A DNA stretch of 43,329 nt, taken from OMSK01 sp902492995. GTDB taxonomy: Bacteria; Bacillota_I; Bacilli_A; RF39; UBA660. A program made the position numbers and the translations under genes. This document shows positions 25,990 through 33,985 of this stretch, one piece after another (the first letter of the stretch is position 1; every line of letters begins with the position of its first letter). Location of the stretch: assembly GCA_902492995.1 (NCBI GenBank), contig CABUNR010000008.1:1-43329 (forward strand), written 5' to 3'. The notes beneath the pieces are model-generated. The model made no database searches, was not told the origin of the DNA, and worked only from the letters and a program-made list of their open reading frames with translations.

Positions 25990-27006
25990 TTATGCAGCTT
26001 TTTTTGTATATATTTTCTCTTTTTTTTCTACTTTTTTAGAAATTAAGCTATCTAAACTTTTTAACATTTTTAAAACCATTTTTTTGTCATTATAATCAAG
26101 TGTTGTTGTAAATAGATATATATATTCATTTTTTAATGTGTCAAGATATTTTAAAATGTTTTGTTCTTCTACCTCGTCTAAATTATATGAATAAATTCTT
26201 AATTTAACAACATCAAAATACATAAGAGAATTATTTAAGTATTCAGTATATTTTTCATCTTCACATATCTCATATTTATTAGTTATATTGTTAACTTTTT
26301 TATTTTTTTCATCTTTTATTGAATATGCTTGACTATAAGGTATTATTTCATTTTTCATATTATTCTCTCTATGATTAAACTCTTCACTTTTTATTATATC
26401 TTCTTTTTTTAATGGCTTTACATTTATAGTATTTTCATTTCCTGCTTCACTTAAATTATCAAATTCATCACTATTTTTTAGTATATTACTTTCATCATTA
26501 ATTATTCTATCAATATTTTCAATTGCATCTATAAATTCATCTTCTAAATAATCAATATTTTTCTTAATATTATCACCGTTTAACTCATCAAGTAAAAAAT
26601 CTATTTCTTCTATTAACTTACTATATTTTTCATTATCTTTTATTTCTCTTTTTAAACTACATAATTTATGTTTATAATAAATAATTTTATTAATATTTAG
26701 TGATTCTAATAAATTTTTTGCTATATTATCATATTGTTTTACTTTATTAACAAATGAATGAACTGAATATACAAGTTTTGTTTTAACATTTTCAAATTCT
26801 TGACAATTATAACTAGCATAATTATTTATATTATCTAATATTTTTTCTATTTCATTTTCTCTACTTTTTAATATTTTATTCATTATTTTTGCTTTTCTTA
26901 CTATGTTTGTTTTTTTTAATTTTTGTATAAACTCCTCCATTGTTAATGAAGTGTTATATTCATCATTATATAATTCTAAAAAATAATCGTAATCTATATT
27001 TTTCAT
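25990..27006 (-). CDS. Uncharacterised helical protein
   Basis: 338 residues; no family recognised. The start at 27006 is chosen because GAGGGGGAAATTAT lies just before it; a longer in-frame start at 27039 lies upstream of the SD. The sequence is almost entirely helical and highly charged, with no signal peptide or membrane helix, and coiled-coil potential between residues 40 and 180 (NKILKSRENEIEKILDNINN; DNEKYSKLIEEIDFLLDEL). The middle (210-250) is low in structure, and the C-terminal ~90 residues form a separate helical part ending EKKEKIYTKKAA. It has its own promoter at 27030-27058. It is probably a cytoplasmic structural or adaptor protein. Confidence 0.6.
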   Translation of the reverse strand: MKNIDYDYFLELYNDEYNTSLTMEEFIQKLKKTNIVRKAKIMNKILKSRENEIEKILDNINNYASYNCQEFENVKTKLVYSVHSFVNKVKQYDNIAKNLLESLNINKIIYYKHKLCSLKREIKDNEKYSKLIEEIDFLLDELNGDNIKKNIDYLEDEFIDAIENIDRIINDESNILKNSDEFDNLSEAGNENTINVKPLKKEDIIKSEEFNHRENNMKNEIIPYSQAYSIKDEKNKKVNNITNKYEICEDEKYTEYLNNSLMYFDVVKLRIYSYNLDEVEEQNILKYLDTLKNEYIYLFTTTLDYNDKKMVLKMLKSLDSLISKKVEKKEKIYTKKAA

Positions 27007-27029
27007 ATAATTTCCCCCTCTGCGGCTAT

Positions 27030-27058
27030 ATATTACCACTAAAAAAGGTAAAAATCAA
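27030..27058 (-). promoter_or_regulatory. Promoter of the 25990-27006 gene
   Basis: TTGATT, 17 bases and TAATAT on the minus strand. The -35 lies inside the loop and arm of the upstream gene's terminator. Confidence 0.65.
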
Positions 27059-27067
27059 GTTTTTACC
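27041..27067 (-). terminator. Terminator of the 27080-27607 gene
   Basis: GGTAAAAA (27047-27054) pairs with TTTTTACC (27060-27067). The minus-strand reading continues into TTTTTT. Confidence 0.7.
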
Positions 27068-27079
27068 CTATAATAAATT

Positions 27080-27607
27080 TTATATCACTGTTTTTATAAT
27101 ACTTGTTAAAGAATAAACTACTATAGTTATTAATATTGTAATTAAAATTGCAATTACAACATTGTTTTCTCCTTTTTCCTTACAAAGAGTTACAATTTCT
27201 TCATCAGGTCTAACATTATTCTTTTCTTCTATTTTCATACAATCGTTATAAGCAAAATCTAAATATTTTTTATTTATAATTAAACCTAAAATAATTCTTT
27301 CTATCAAAATTAAACCTAAAATCACACTTAAAATTATTACATTATTTTGGATTAATACTAAAGTTATTTCTATTAAATAAATAAGTATTCCAAATTTAAA
27401 CATATTTCTATACATTAAATAGATTCCACCAAATAAAAATGCTGGAAAAGAAAAATTTTTACTAAAAAAGTCTTTATTATTTTTTCCAATATAACTAATT
27501 AATAATGTTGCATCAAAATTTCTTTGATCTTTTTTTGATTTTTTAGGTTTTTCTGGGATTTTAAAACTATTTTCTACATTTGTATTTAATCCATTATCTT
27601 GATTCAT
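27080..27607 (-). CDS. Small multi-pass membrane protein (DUF2628-like)
   Basis: 175 residues. A soluble, charged N-terminus (PEKPKKSKKDQRNFD) precedes FSFPAFLFGGIYLMYRNMFKF, which resembles the opening of DUF2628-type membrane proteins. Three further hydrophobic segments follow (LIYLIEITLVLI, VIILSVILGLILIERIILGL, VVIAILITILITIVVYSLTS), for about four membrane helices. The loop between helices 3 and 4 carries KKYLDFAYNDCMKIEEKNN. Function unknown. GGAGG precedes the ATG and an extended -10 (TGATATAAT, 27636-27644) lies upstream. A terminator follows. Confidence 0.65.
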   Translation of the reverse strand: MNQDNGLNTNVENSFKIPEKPKKSKKDQRNFDATLLISYIGKNNKDFFSKNFSFPAFLFGGIYLMYRNMFKFGILIYLIEITLVLIQNNVIILSVILGLILIERIILGLIINKKYLDFAYNDCMKIEEKNNVRPDEEIVTLCKEKGENNVVIAILITILITIVVYSLTSIIKTVI

Positions 27608-27668
27608 CTAAATACCTCCATTTTATTCTATAACAATTATATCATATCTTAAATATTTTTTATATATT

Positions 27669-28157
27669 CTATTTATTTTTTAAAGTTTTTATTTTCTTTT
27701 TATACTCATTTTTTCTAACTTCTTTAGGTAATTTATAAAATAATTTACCATTTCTATATAAAATATAATCATATAATGAATTTATTTTATAATCTAAATC
27801 ATTTCTTTCATCTATTATTTTTTGATTTCTCATTTTTTCCCATTTATTCATAGAATTAATTTTTTTTATAATTGTATTTCTCTTTTCTTTTATTTTATTT
27901 AAATATATATTTAATTCTTTATCAGTTAATGTTTTAAGTGTATTATAATCAATCAAAAAATTTAATTGATTTAAAAAATCCACATCACTTATTCTAGTAA
28001 ACTTAATAAATTTATATTTACTCATATTATCTTGAAATACTAAATTACCTCCAAATGATTTGGAAAATATAGTCATAGGAATTTTTAAGTTTGTTGCCTC
28101 AAGATAATATAAATCTTGCATTTGAATATAGATTCCTGTTTCTGTTAAAATCTTCAA
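27669..28157 (-). CDS. Uncharacterised 162-residue protein, TTG start
   Basis: No family recognised. The reading frame opens with TTG at 28157 (MKILTETGIYIQMQ), preceded by AAGGA at a fitting distance; a later start is possible at the first internal ATG (codon 13). The first ~80 residues look like a beta-rich domain (IYIQMQDLYYLEATNLKIPMT, KFTRISDVDFLNQL). The second half is a basic helical region (LNKIKEKRNTIIKKINSMNKW) ending KKIKTLKNK. No signal peptide or membrane helix. The gene stands alone between the DUF2628-like gene and a 70-residue orphan. Confidence 0.55.
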   Translation of the reverse strand: MKILTETGIYIQMQDLYYLEATNLKIPMTIFSKSFGGNLVFQDNMSKYKFIKFTRISDVDFLNQLNFLIDYNTLKTLTDKELNIYLNKIKEKRNTIIKKINSMNKWEKMRNQKIIDERNDLDYKINSLYDYILYRNGKLFYKLPKEVRKNEYKKKIKTLKNK

Positions 28158-28264
28158 ATTATCACGTCCTTATATAACTTAATATTTTTAATTATTTATT
28201 AAATTTTTATCTAATTTTTCTATTTATTATTTTGAACTATTTTTTACTATTATCTAATATATTT

Positions 28265-28477
28265 TTACTTCTTGATATTTTTCATATGGTAAATATGTTT
28301 TTTTTGTTCGTTTGATAAATTATGTTTTTTTAATACATTCCATTCTATCTTTTCAGATTGTTTCATTCTAAATTCAATATCACGGTCATATTCTTGCATA
28401 CATGCATTTAAACAATTTATAAATCCCATCATTTCTTCTTGATTAAAATCGCTTATTTGTTTGCTATCATTCATCAT
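28265..28477 (-). CDS. Uncharacterised 70-residue protein
   Basis: The protein (MMNDSKQISDFNQEEMMGFI..., ending HIYHMKNIKK) is helical, charged and has no membrane segment. GGGAGG lies before the double ATG, and a promoter with 17-base spacing (28503-28531) supports it as a real gene. No family is recognised. The gene lies beside a stretch of decayed sequence (28562-28680). Confidence 0.6.
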   Translation of the reverse strand: MMNDSKQISDFNQEEMMGFINCLNACMQEYDRDIEFRMKQSEKIEWNVLKKHNLSNEQKKHIYHMKNIKK

Positions 28478-28502
28478 AAAACCTCCCTTAATTCTGCTAT
28501 TT

Positions 28503-28531
28503 ATTATACACTAATATATTTACTATTACAA
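28503..28531 (-). promoter_or_regulatory. Promoter of the 70-residue gene
   Basis: TTGTAA, 17 bases and TATAAT on the minus strand, about 22 bases before the start codons. Confidence 0.6.
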
Positions 28532-28561
28532 TTCTATATCATTTTTTGTTTTTGATTTATT

Positions 28562-28680
28562 ATAACTTATCGTCCTTTTCTTTATCTTCCAACATTTTAT
28601 CAACAAGGAAACGATATATATTCAACTAATTTATCTTTATATTTCTTTCCTAACAATATTAATCACTTAATTCTGTCCTT
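28562..28680 (-). pseudogene. Possible decayed gene fragment in the 28478-28820 gap
   Basis: The 343-base gap holds no intact gene. On the minus strand, pieces in shifting frames read RTELSD, then ILLGKKYKDKLVEYI, then YRFLVDKMLEDKEKDDKL followed by a stop. Joining them needs two single-base indels. The joined sequence looks like the helical C-terminus of a small protein. The rest of the gap (28690-28820) shows only AT-rich sequence. Confidence 0.3.
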
Positions 28681-28820
28681 TCTTTAATTAAAAAAAAATA
28701 CCAACTTCTTTTAGAAATTGATATATTTTAAACTTGTTTTTTTAAAGATATTAATATAACTAAACAATCTCGTAATATTTTTTAATTTTTTCTTTAGTTT
28801 TATATTTTTAATAATAAATT

Positions 28821-29762
28821 TTATATATAAAATTTTGGTTGTAAATTTTTTGGCAATTTTCTTTTTTGTTTTTCATTTACTTTTTGCATTAGATTAACTT
28901 TCAATTCATTATTTAATTCATTACTTTGAAAATTAAAATAAGAATACAAGCTATCTATTGCACTTAAAATAACATCAATATCTCCATTTGCCTTTGAAAT
29001 CATTAAATCAATTGTTTCATCTTTAATACAATCTAAATTTAATTTTTCTTTGATACTTTTATTTATAGCACTTATGTGTCTTTTTATAATTTCTTTTACT
29101 ATTTTTTTATCTTTTCCATAATTTACTTCTACTATAGGATATGAAGAAGCATAATTTAAATCGTCTGTTGTAAGTATAACTTGATCAAATAAAGGAAAAT
29201 ATTCTTCTATACACTTTTGAGCATCTATACTACGATTAAACATCCAATCAAAACGATCTATTAAAAAAGAAAGTTTTTCAGGAAAATATATTTTTTTTAT
29301 TTTTTCTATTAAATATTCTGTATAATGACCTGGTTCAATTATTTCAGATTTAAATTTTCCATTAATATCAAAATTATTTATATCATAAACAAATAATTTA
29401 CTTAATTTTTTTAATTCTTCAGTTATGATTTCTATATTTTTGTCATCAACTTCTTTTAAATAATTTAAAAGTACACTTGCCATTTCAATTTCAAATTTAT
29501 GTTTAATAAATTCCATACCAACTTCCTTACTTGTAACACCAATTCCAGCAACAGAAAATTGATTATATATGTTAATTTCACTACCTATATGATTTTTAAT
29601 TTCTTTTGATAGTAAAACCGTTGACTTTCCACTTCCTCTTTCACCTTTTAATACTATGACTTTAGAGCTACTATTATTTATTTCATTTTCTATATTATTT
29701 ACTGCTTCTTCCACATTTTCATTTTTCTTAATTTTTTCAATTATTGTTCTTTTATTTACCAT
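28821..29762 (-). CDS. P-loop ATPase (AAA/STAND-like), function unknown
   Basis: 313 residues from the ATG at 29762, chosen because GGGAGG lies six bases before it; an in-frame ATG at 29777 lies upstream of the SD. Walker A GERGSGKST spans residues 40-48, and Walker B appears as LSFLIDRFDW. A sensor-like VILTTDD follows, then a helical lid with VKEIIKRHISAINKSI and SKANGDIDVILSAIDSLYSYF. This order suits Orc/Cdc6- or STAND-type AAA modules, but no named family is recognised. The C-terminal tail is basic (QKRKLPKNLQPKFYI). An extended -10 (TGATATAAT, 29781-29789) precedes it. It sits downstream of the Cys-cluster gene, on the same strand with a 32-base gap. Confidence 0.65.
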   Translation of the reverse strand: MVNKRTIIEKIKKNENVEEAVNNIENEINNSSSKVIVLKGERGSGKSTVLLSKEIKNHIGSEINIYNQFSVAGIGVTSKEVGMEFIKHKFEIEMASVLLNYLKEVDDKNIEIITEELKKLSKLFVYDINNFDINGKFKSEIIEPGHYTEYLIEKIKKIYFPEKLSFLIDRFDWMFNRSIDAQKCIEEYFPLFDQVILTTDDLNYASSYPIVEVNYGKDKKIVKEIIKRHISAINKSIKEKLNLDCIKDETIDLMISKANGDIDVILSAIDSLYSYFNFQSNELNNELKVNLMQKVNEKQKRKLPKNLQPKFYI

Positions 29763-29794
29763 ATTAACCTCCCACAAAACATTATATCATATTT

Positions 29795-30520
29795 TTATCT
29801 ATTTAATCTTAATATTTTCTTTGGTACATATTTGCTACACCACTTACCAATATTTTTATCTAACATGTTACAATCTGTAAAACAATTTAAACATGATTCA
29901 CCAGCATTTTTAAATCTTCTACCCGTCTTTATAATAAATGGATTTTTATCATTATACAAACCTTTTGATTTTAATATTTCAAAATATTCATCAAATGTAT
30001 ATTGATGATTTTCGTTAAGAACTATTTCACTAGCTTCTTTAAAAAATAATGATATTTTATACTTTGTATTCAAATCATCCATTTTGCTTCTAACATCCGT
30101 TCCTGTATTTTTAATGAATACAGAAAATCTTTCAAAAGAAGGATTATTAAATTCTTCATCATGAAATATAAATACTATTTTATTATTTTCTCTTTTAATT
30201 AATAAGTAATTTTTAAATTCTTCTTTTGTGTTATCATCATCTATATATAATTCCTGTTCTACTCCAAGTAATCTATTTAGTGCAAAAAATATTTTATCTT
30301 CTATACTTATTTCATATTTTAATTCAGTTATCTTAGAAAAAAGTGGAATATTCATCTTAAAAGCTCTAAAAGTTATATCGTCAGTAATAATCATTCTAAT
30401 AGATTTATCAAATGAATCATTTTTTTTATATGCTTTATTTATTGAAATTACATTAGTACAATATCCACTACTAATAGATACATCAATTTGACTATCCTCA
30501 TTTATTATTTTTCCTTTCAT
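29795..30520 (-). CDS. Uncharacterised protein with C-terminal Cys cluster
   Basis: 241 residues; no family recognised. The first ~170 residues look like a mixed alpha/beta domain (NEDSQIDVSISSGYCTNVISI; IRMIITDDITFRAF; NNKIVFIFHDEEFNNPSFER). The C-terminal part has ESCLNCFTDCNMLDKNIGKWC, a C-x2-C-x3-C-x10-C arrangement suited to a zinc knuckle or iron-sulphur site. GAAGG precedes the ATG, and the promoter upstream carries a palindrome between its -35 and -10. It is probably in one functional unit with the P-loop ATPase just downstream, though this rests on position only. Confidence 0.6.
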   Translation of the reverse strand: MKGKIINEDSQIDVSISSGYCTNVISINKAYKKNDSFDKSIRMIITDDITFRAFKMNIPLFSKITELKYEISIEDKIFFALNRLLGVEQELYIDDDNTKEEFKNYLLIKRENNKIVFIFHDEEFNNPSFERFSVFIKNTGTDVRSKMDDLNTKYKISLFFKEASEIVLNENHQYTFDEYFEILKSKGLYNDKNPFIIKTGRRFKNAGESCLNCFTDCNMLDKNIGKWCSKYVPKKILRLNR

Positions 30521-30552
30521 AAGTACCTTCTTTCAATAACTATATTAATAAT

Positions 30553-30580
30553 ATTATAAAACATGCATGTATTTTGTCAT
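30553..30580 (-). promoter_or_regulatory. Promoter with palindromic spacer
   Basis: ATGACA, 16 bases and TATAAT on the minus strand. The spacer holds the perfect palindrome ACATGCATGT (30561-30570), a possible operator. Confidence 0.55.
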
Positions 30581-30596
30581 AAATTTATTTTAACAT

Positions 30597-31598
30597 TTAA
30601 CAACAATCTACACTTTCCTTAATTCTTCTTTCTAAATATAAAGCTTTTTCATTTTCTAATATTTTAGAAGTTAATAATGGCTCTTTCTTAGAAATATTGC
30701 TATCATGTTCTAAACTTAGTGTTTTTAATTTTTCTAAATTTTTCTTCATTCCTGTTAAGGCTTCAACTAATTTTTCCTTATTTTCTACATATTCTAGTTT
30801 ATCTATAGTTTCATTAGTATAATTAAATTGTTTTTCTAAATCAAGAACACTTACACTTAAATCAACTGAATTTCTAATAATATTCATTTTATCTTGTTGT
30901 TCATTCTTTAATCTTACAAGTTGTTCATGAGTATGTTCAATATCAAGCTTTTCAGGTAAAGTATTTGGGTCAAATAGTAAGCTATTTAAAACAATTTCTC
31001 TTAAATAAGTTGAATTATCTATATTATCAACAGCAAATTTCATTTCATAATTAGAATCCAAAGTTGTAAATGCTATATCATTTGTATAATTTGGTATAAC
31101 TTGTGGATTAGCAACATAAGTAAAATAAAAGTTATCACTAAAAGATGAATAAGTGCTATATATTTCTTTTGTAAAATCTAATTCTTCATTAAATTCAAAT
31201 TTATCAAATCCTAATTCCTTTAATTTTTCTAATAATTTTAATATATTTAAAATGTCTTTTTTATGGTTTACAAGATACTCATAGAAGAATCTTAAATCAC
31301 CTGTAACTTTGCCGTAATATCCATAGCATCCATAATTTTTATTTATAAACATTTGTAAACTTGAATACTTACTTATAGCATCAATTACGGATTTATTTTC
31401 ATCATAAAATCTTTTTGCTTTTCTAGCACCCAATTTAAATTTACCTTGAGATATATCACATATTTGAAATACAAAATTTCTATTATATTTTGAAGATATA
31501 GCTGGTATCAATCTTTTTTCAAATTCATCAAACTCATCTACAATATGACATAATGCAATCATATCATTTGTATATATTTTTTTATTAGCTTTTTCCAT
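30597..31598 (-). CDS. Uncharacterised 333-residue protein
   Basis: No family recognised. The ATG at 31598 lies 11 bases after GGAGG; an in-frame TTG at 31607 is only two bases from the SD and so unlikely. The N-terminal ~100 residues are aromatic- and Cys-rich (QMFINKNYGCYGYYGKVTGD). A middle helical part contains ILKLLEKLKELGFDKFEF. The last ~120 residues are coiled coil (EQLVRLKNEQQDKMNIIRNS; VEALTGMKKNLEKLKTLSLE), and the protein ends VDCC. No signal peptide or membrane helix. An extended -10 (TGATATAAT) lies upstream, about 30 bases before the ATG. It precedes the Cys-cluster/ATPase pair. Confidence 0.6.
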   Translation of the reverse strand: MEKANKKIYTNDMIALCHIVDEFDEFEKRLIPAISSKYNRNFVFQICDISQGKFKLGARKAKRFYDENKSVIDAISKYSSLQMFINKNYGCYGYYGKVTGDLRFFYEYLVNHKKDILNILKLLEKLKELGFDKFEFNEELDFTKEIYSTYSSFSDNFYFTYVANPQVIPNYTNDIAFTTLDSNYEMKFAVDNIDNSTYLREIVLNSLLFDPNTLPEKLDIEHTHEQLVRLKNEQQDKMNIIRNSVDLSVSVLDLEKQFNYTNETIDKLEYVENKEKLVEALTGMKKNLEKLKTLSLEHDSNISKKEPLLTSKILENEKALYLERRIKESVDCC

Positions 31599-31787
31599 AA
31601 AAACCAAAACCTCCTTATAAATTTTTTAATATTATATCATAAATTTTACATATTTTAGCATTAATCCGATTATTTTATTTTTAAGTTTTAAAAAATCAAT
31701 CAAAAATAATTAATTCATATGTGAAGTTTAAATAATGAAATTTCGTAATCAAAGTTATTAGATACATTGTTATCACTCTTTATATAA

Positions 31788-31814
31788 TAAAAAAACTAAC
31801 CATTTATAGTTAGT
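31788..31814 (-). terminator. Terminator of tRNA-Ile
   Basis: ACTAAC (31795-31800) pairs with GTTAGT (31809-31814), and the minus-strand reading runs into TTTTTTT. Confidence 0.7.
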
Positions 31815-31859
31815 AATCTATTATTTAAACACAGGACATACCTGAGCTTTCAAACAACA

Positions 31860-31936
<77 letters not shown>

Positions 31937-31955
31937 ATAAATAATTGACTATTAA

Positions 31956-31984
31956 AGTATACATTATTTTTTATGTTTTGACAA
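31956..31984 (-). promoter_or_regulatory. Promoter of tRNA-Ile
   Basis: TTGTCA, 17 bases and TATACT on the minus strand. Confidence 0.75.
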
Positions 31985-32013
31985 GTGGTTTTATGAAAAA
32001 AGATTTAAAAAAA

Positions 32014-32038
32014 GTAAAAAAAGTAATTTTAATTACTT
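32014..32038 (-). terminator. Terminator of the ireB-ruvX-mltG-trmR operon
   Basis: AAGTAATT (32021-32028) pairs with AATTACTT (32031-32038); TTTTTTTAC follows on the minus strand. It overlaps the trmR stop codon. Confidence 0.65.
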
Positions 32039-32610
32039 CTTTTACTTATTGAAACACCATCACCTATTTCATAAAATGTTGTAGTAAAATCTTCATTTTC
32101 TTTCAAAAAATCAATATAATTATTTAATTTTCTAACAATACCTCTTACATTTCTACTTTTTATAAATTCACTAGTATGTGTAAGTCCATGAAAATTTAAA
32201 TTATCTGATACAATTAATCCATTTTTATCTAAATTTAAACTAAATTTTTGAAAAAATTTAATATATTGACTTTTAGCAGCATCTATAAAGATTAAATCAT
32301 ATTTATCATCTAAATTAACATTAAAAGCATCATCATATATTATATTTATTCTATCTTCTAAATTAAATAATTTTATATTTTTTACTGCTTCATTGTATCT
32401 TTTTAAATCACGTTCAATTGTAGTAACTTTAATGTCATCATTAACTAAACACATTCTAATTGCTGAATAACCAATTGCTGAACCTATTTCCAAAATATTT
32501 TTAATATTATTTTCTTTTATAACTTTAAGCAAAAATTCTATTCCATCATGTTCCATTATAGGAATAGAATTTTTACTCGCATAATCTTCTAATTGTTGTA
32601 ATCGTACCAT
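32029..32610 (-). CDS. trmR: SAM-dependent O-methyltransferase, TrmR-like (tRNA hydroxyuridine methylation)
   Basis: 193 residues, class I methyltransferase fold of the O-methyltransferase (YrrM/TrmR) family. SAM-binding motif I is ILEIGSAIGYSAIRM, an acidic strand end appears in VTTIERD, and YDLIFIDAAKSQY holds the family's metal and active-site Asp. VSDNLNFHG follows. In Bacillus TrmR methylates 5-hydroxyuridine at the wobble position of tRNAs, and the gene sits just downstream of mltG, as here. The start overlaps the end of mltG by 22 bases, so translation is coupled. Confidence 0.82.
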   Translation of the reverse strand: MVRLQQLEDYASKNSIPIMEHDGIEFLLKVIKENNIKNILEIGSAIGYSAIRMCLVNDDIKVTTIERDLKRYNEAVKNIKLFNLEDRINIIYDDAFNVNLDDKYDLIFIDAAKSQYIKFFQKFSLNLDKNGLIVSDNLNFHGLTHTSEFIKSRNVRGIVRKLNNYIDFLKENEDFTTTFYEIGDGVSISKRSN

Positions 32611-33677
32611 AAACCCTTATTTTTTAAATCAGCAATTATATTTAAATGTTCGTTATAAGTTTTACTATAATATGTTTTTTTATTCTTATCAGCTACAAAG
32701 TAAAAATAATTTGTTTTATCTGGATTTAAGACAGCTTCAATGGATAAAACTGATGGATTACAAATTGGTCCAATTGGAAGCTTTCCAGCCATTTTACTAC
32801 TTCTTGTATTATAAGCATTATATTTATTTATTTCATCTTTATATAAATCTCTTTCATTCATATCAAGTTTTAAACCATAATATGTTGTAACATCACTACC
32901 AAGTGGCCAATTACTGTTAAGTCTATTATGGAAAACAGATGCAACTCCACTTCTATCATTACCAACGGATTCAAGTTCAACTATAGAAGCTAATGTAATA
33001 AGTTCATGAACTGTATACTTATTATTTAGTAAACTTGCTTGATATTTATTTAATTTTTTTAAAGTATTATCAAGCATTACTTCAAATATTTCTTCAATTT
33101 TTGCATTTTTATTAAATTCATATGTATCAGGATATAAATATCCTTCAAGTGAATAATAAATATTTTTATTTTTTATGTTTGCAGTTAAAAACCAATATTT
33201 TTTAATCAATTCATCTAAATAATTTGAATCACTTAATTTTGATAAAATTTGTTTCTCTTTTATGTTTGTTTTTTCTGTAATAAGTTTAATTACATGGCGC
33301 ATATTAATGCCTTCTTTAAATGTGATTCTAACATTATCAGAATATTTAGATCCACTTCCTAAAATATCAACTATTTCTTTTACATCCATATTTTTATTCA
33401 ATGTATAAACGCCTTTTTGTAAATTAGTTGGTTTATTTAACTTAACATATATTTTATATGCTAATTCAGATTTAATCAAATCAGATGCTTTTAAATCATC
33501 AGCTAGTGTCATAAAAGTTTCATTTGAATTAACAGTAAAAGTAACTTCTGTTGAAGTTTTTGAAACGCTTTCTATACAATAATTATAATATAATATACTA
33601 CCTAGAATTACTATTAAAAATATAAATATTATACTTGTTATTAAACAAGGAATAATTTTTAATTTTCTCTTTTTCAT
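32589..33677 (-). CDS. mltG: Endolytic transglycosylase MltG
   Basis: 362 residues. An N-terminal membrane anchor (IIPCLITSIIFIFLIVILGSILYYNY) precedes an extracellular LysM-like region with SNETFMTLADDLKASDLI, then the YceG catalytic domain. Conserved elements: TLASIVELESVG (catalytic Glu), VFHNRLNSNWPLGSDVTTYYGL and KLPIGPICNPSVLSIEA. MltG cuts nascent glycan strands and is thought to set strand length. It lies in the conserved ireB-ruvX-DUF1292-mltG-trmR order. There is no SD at a normal distance; a hairpin (33686-33703) separates the ATG from an upstream AAGGAG. Confidence 0.93.
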   Translation of the reverse strand: MKKRKLKIIPCLITSIIFIFLIVILGSILYYNYCIESVSKTSTEVTFTVNSNETFMTLADDLKASDLIKSELAYKIYVKLNKPTNLQKGVYTLNKNMDVKEIVDILGSGSKYSDNVRITFKEGINMRHVIKLITEKTNIKEKQILSKLSDSNYLDELIKKYWFLTANIKNKNIYYSLEGYLYPDTYEFNKNAKIEEIFEVMLDNTLKKLNKYQASLLNNKYTVHELITLASIVELESVGNDRSGVASVFHNRLNSNWPLGSDVTTYYGLKLDMNERDLYKDEINKYNAYNTRSSKMAGKLPIGPICNPSVLSIEAVLNPDKTNYFYFVADKNKKTYYSKTYNEHLNIIADLKNKGLWYDYNN

Positions 33678-33685
33678 AGAACAAA

Positions 33686-33711
33686 ACGAGTATTATTACT
33701 CGTCTCCTTCC
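33686..33711 (-). promoter_or_regulatory. Hairpin between SD and mltG start (structure-bridged ribosome binding site)
   Basis: On the minus strand AAGGAG is followed directly by ACGAGTA-ATAA-TACTCGT, a 7-bp stem (33703-33697 with 33692-33686), then eight bases and the mltG ATG. With the stem folded, the SD and start would be about eight bases apart. The stem includes the stop codon of the DUF1292 gene. Confidence 0.5.
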
Positions 33712-33983
33712 ACTGATTTTTTTGCTTCTTCTTGTAATTCTTCAAGTATTTTTTCAATAATTGCCCATTCATGATCAGATGTAATTGGTTCTAATTTTGT
33801 TTCATCTTGATCAGGTTCATATATTGCAGCATAAACTTTTATATTTCCTTCTTCATCTTTAGTATTATCAGTATATACCATATAATTTTTCTTTGTTTCT
33901 TCTGATTCAAATGTAAATAAAACTTCACATTCTATTTCCTTTCCATTATCATCAAAAACTTTAAATGTCATTCTTTCTTCCAT
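33696..33983 (-). CDS. DUF1292 protein (YrzB family)
   Basis: 95 residues, acidic. TFKVFDDNGKEIECEVLFTFES, NYMVYTD and VYAAIYEPD are the strand pattern of DUF1292/YrzB proteins, and the C-terminal helix has EWAIIEKILEELQEE. Small cytoplasmic protein of unknown function, almost always between ruvX and mltG in Bacillota, as here. Its stop codon lies in the stem of the hairpin before mltG. Confidence 0.88.
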   Translation of the reverse strand: MEERMTFKVFDDNGKEIECEVLFTFESEETKKNYMVYTDNTKDEEGNIKVYAAIYEPDQDETKLEPITSDHEWAIIEKILEELQEEAKKSVEGDE

Positions 33984-33985
33984 AA

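Noticed and set aside
28821..31598. Naming the ATPase/Cys-cluster set as a known anti-phage system
   Set aside because: No nuclease, TIR, protease or other defence effector motif is visible, so such a name would be invented.
31599..31607. TTG start at 31607 for the 30597 gene
   Set aside because: Only two bases separate it from the SD; the ATG at 31598 is better placed.
31830..31848. Small CAGG/CCTG hairpin between tRNA-Ile and its terminator
   Set aside because: Only four base pairs; within the range expected of the tRNA 3' trailer and not enough for an RNA call.
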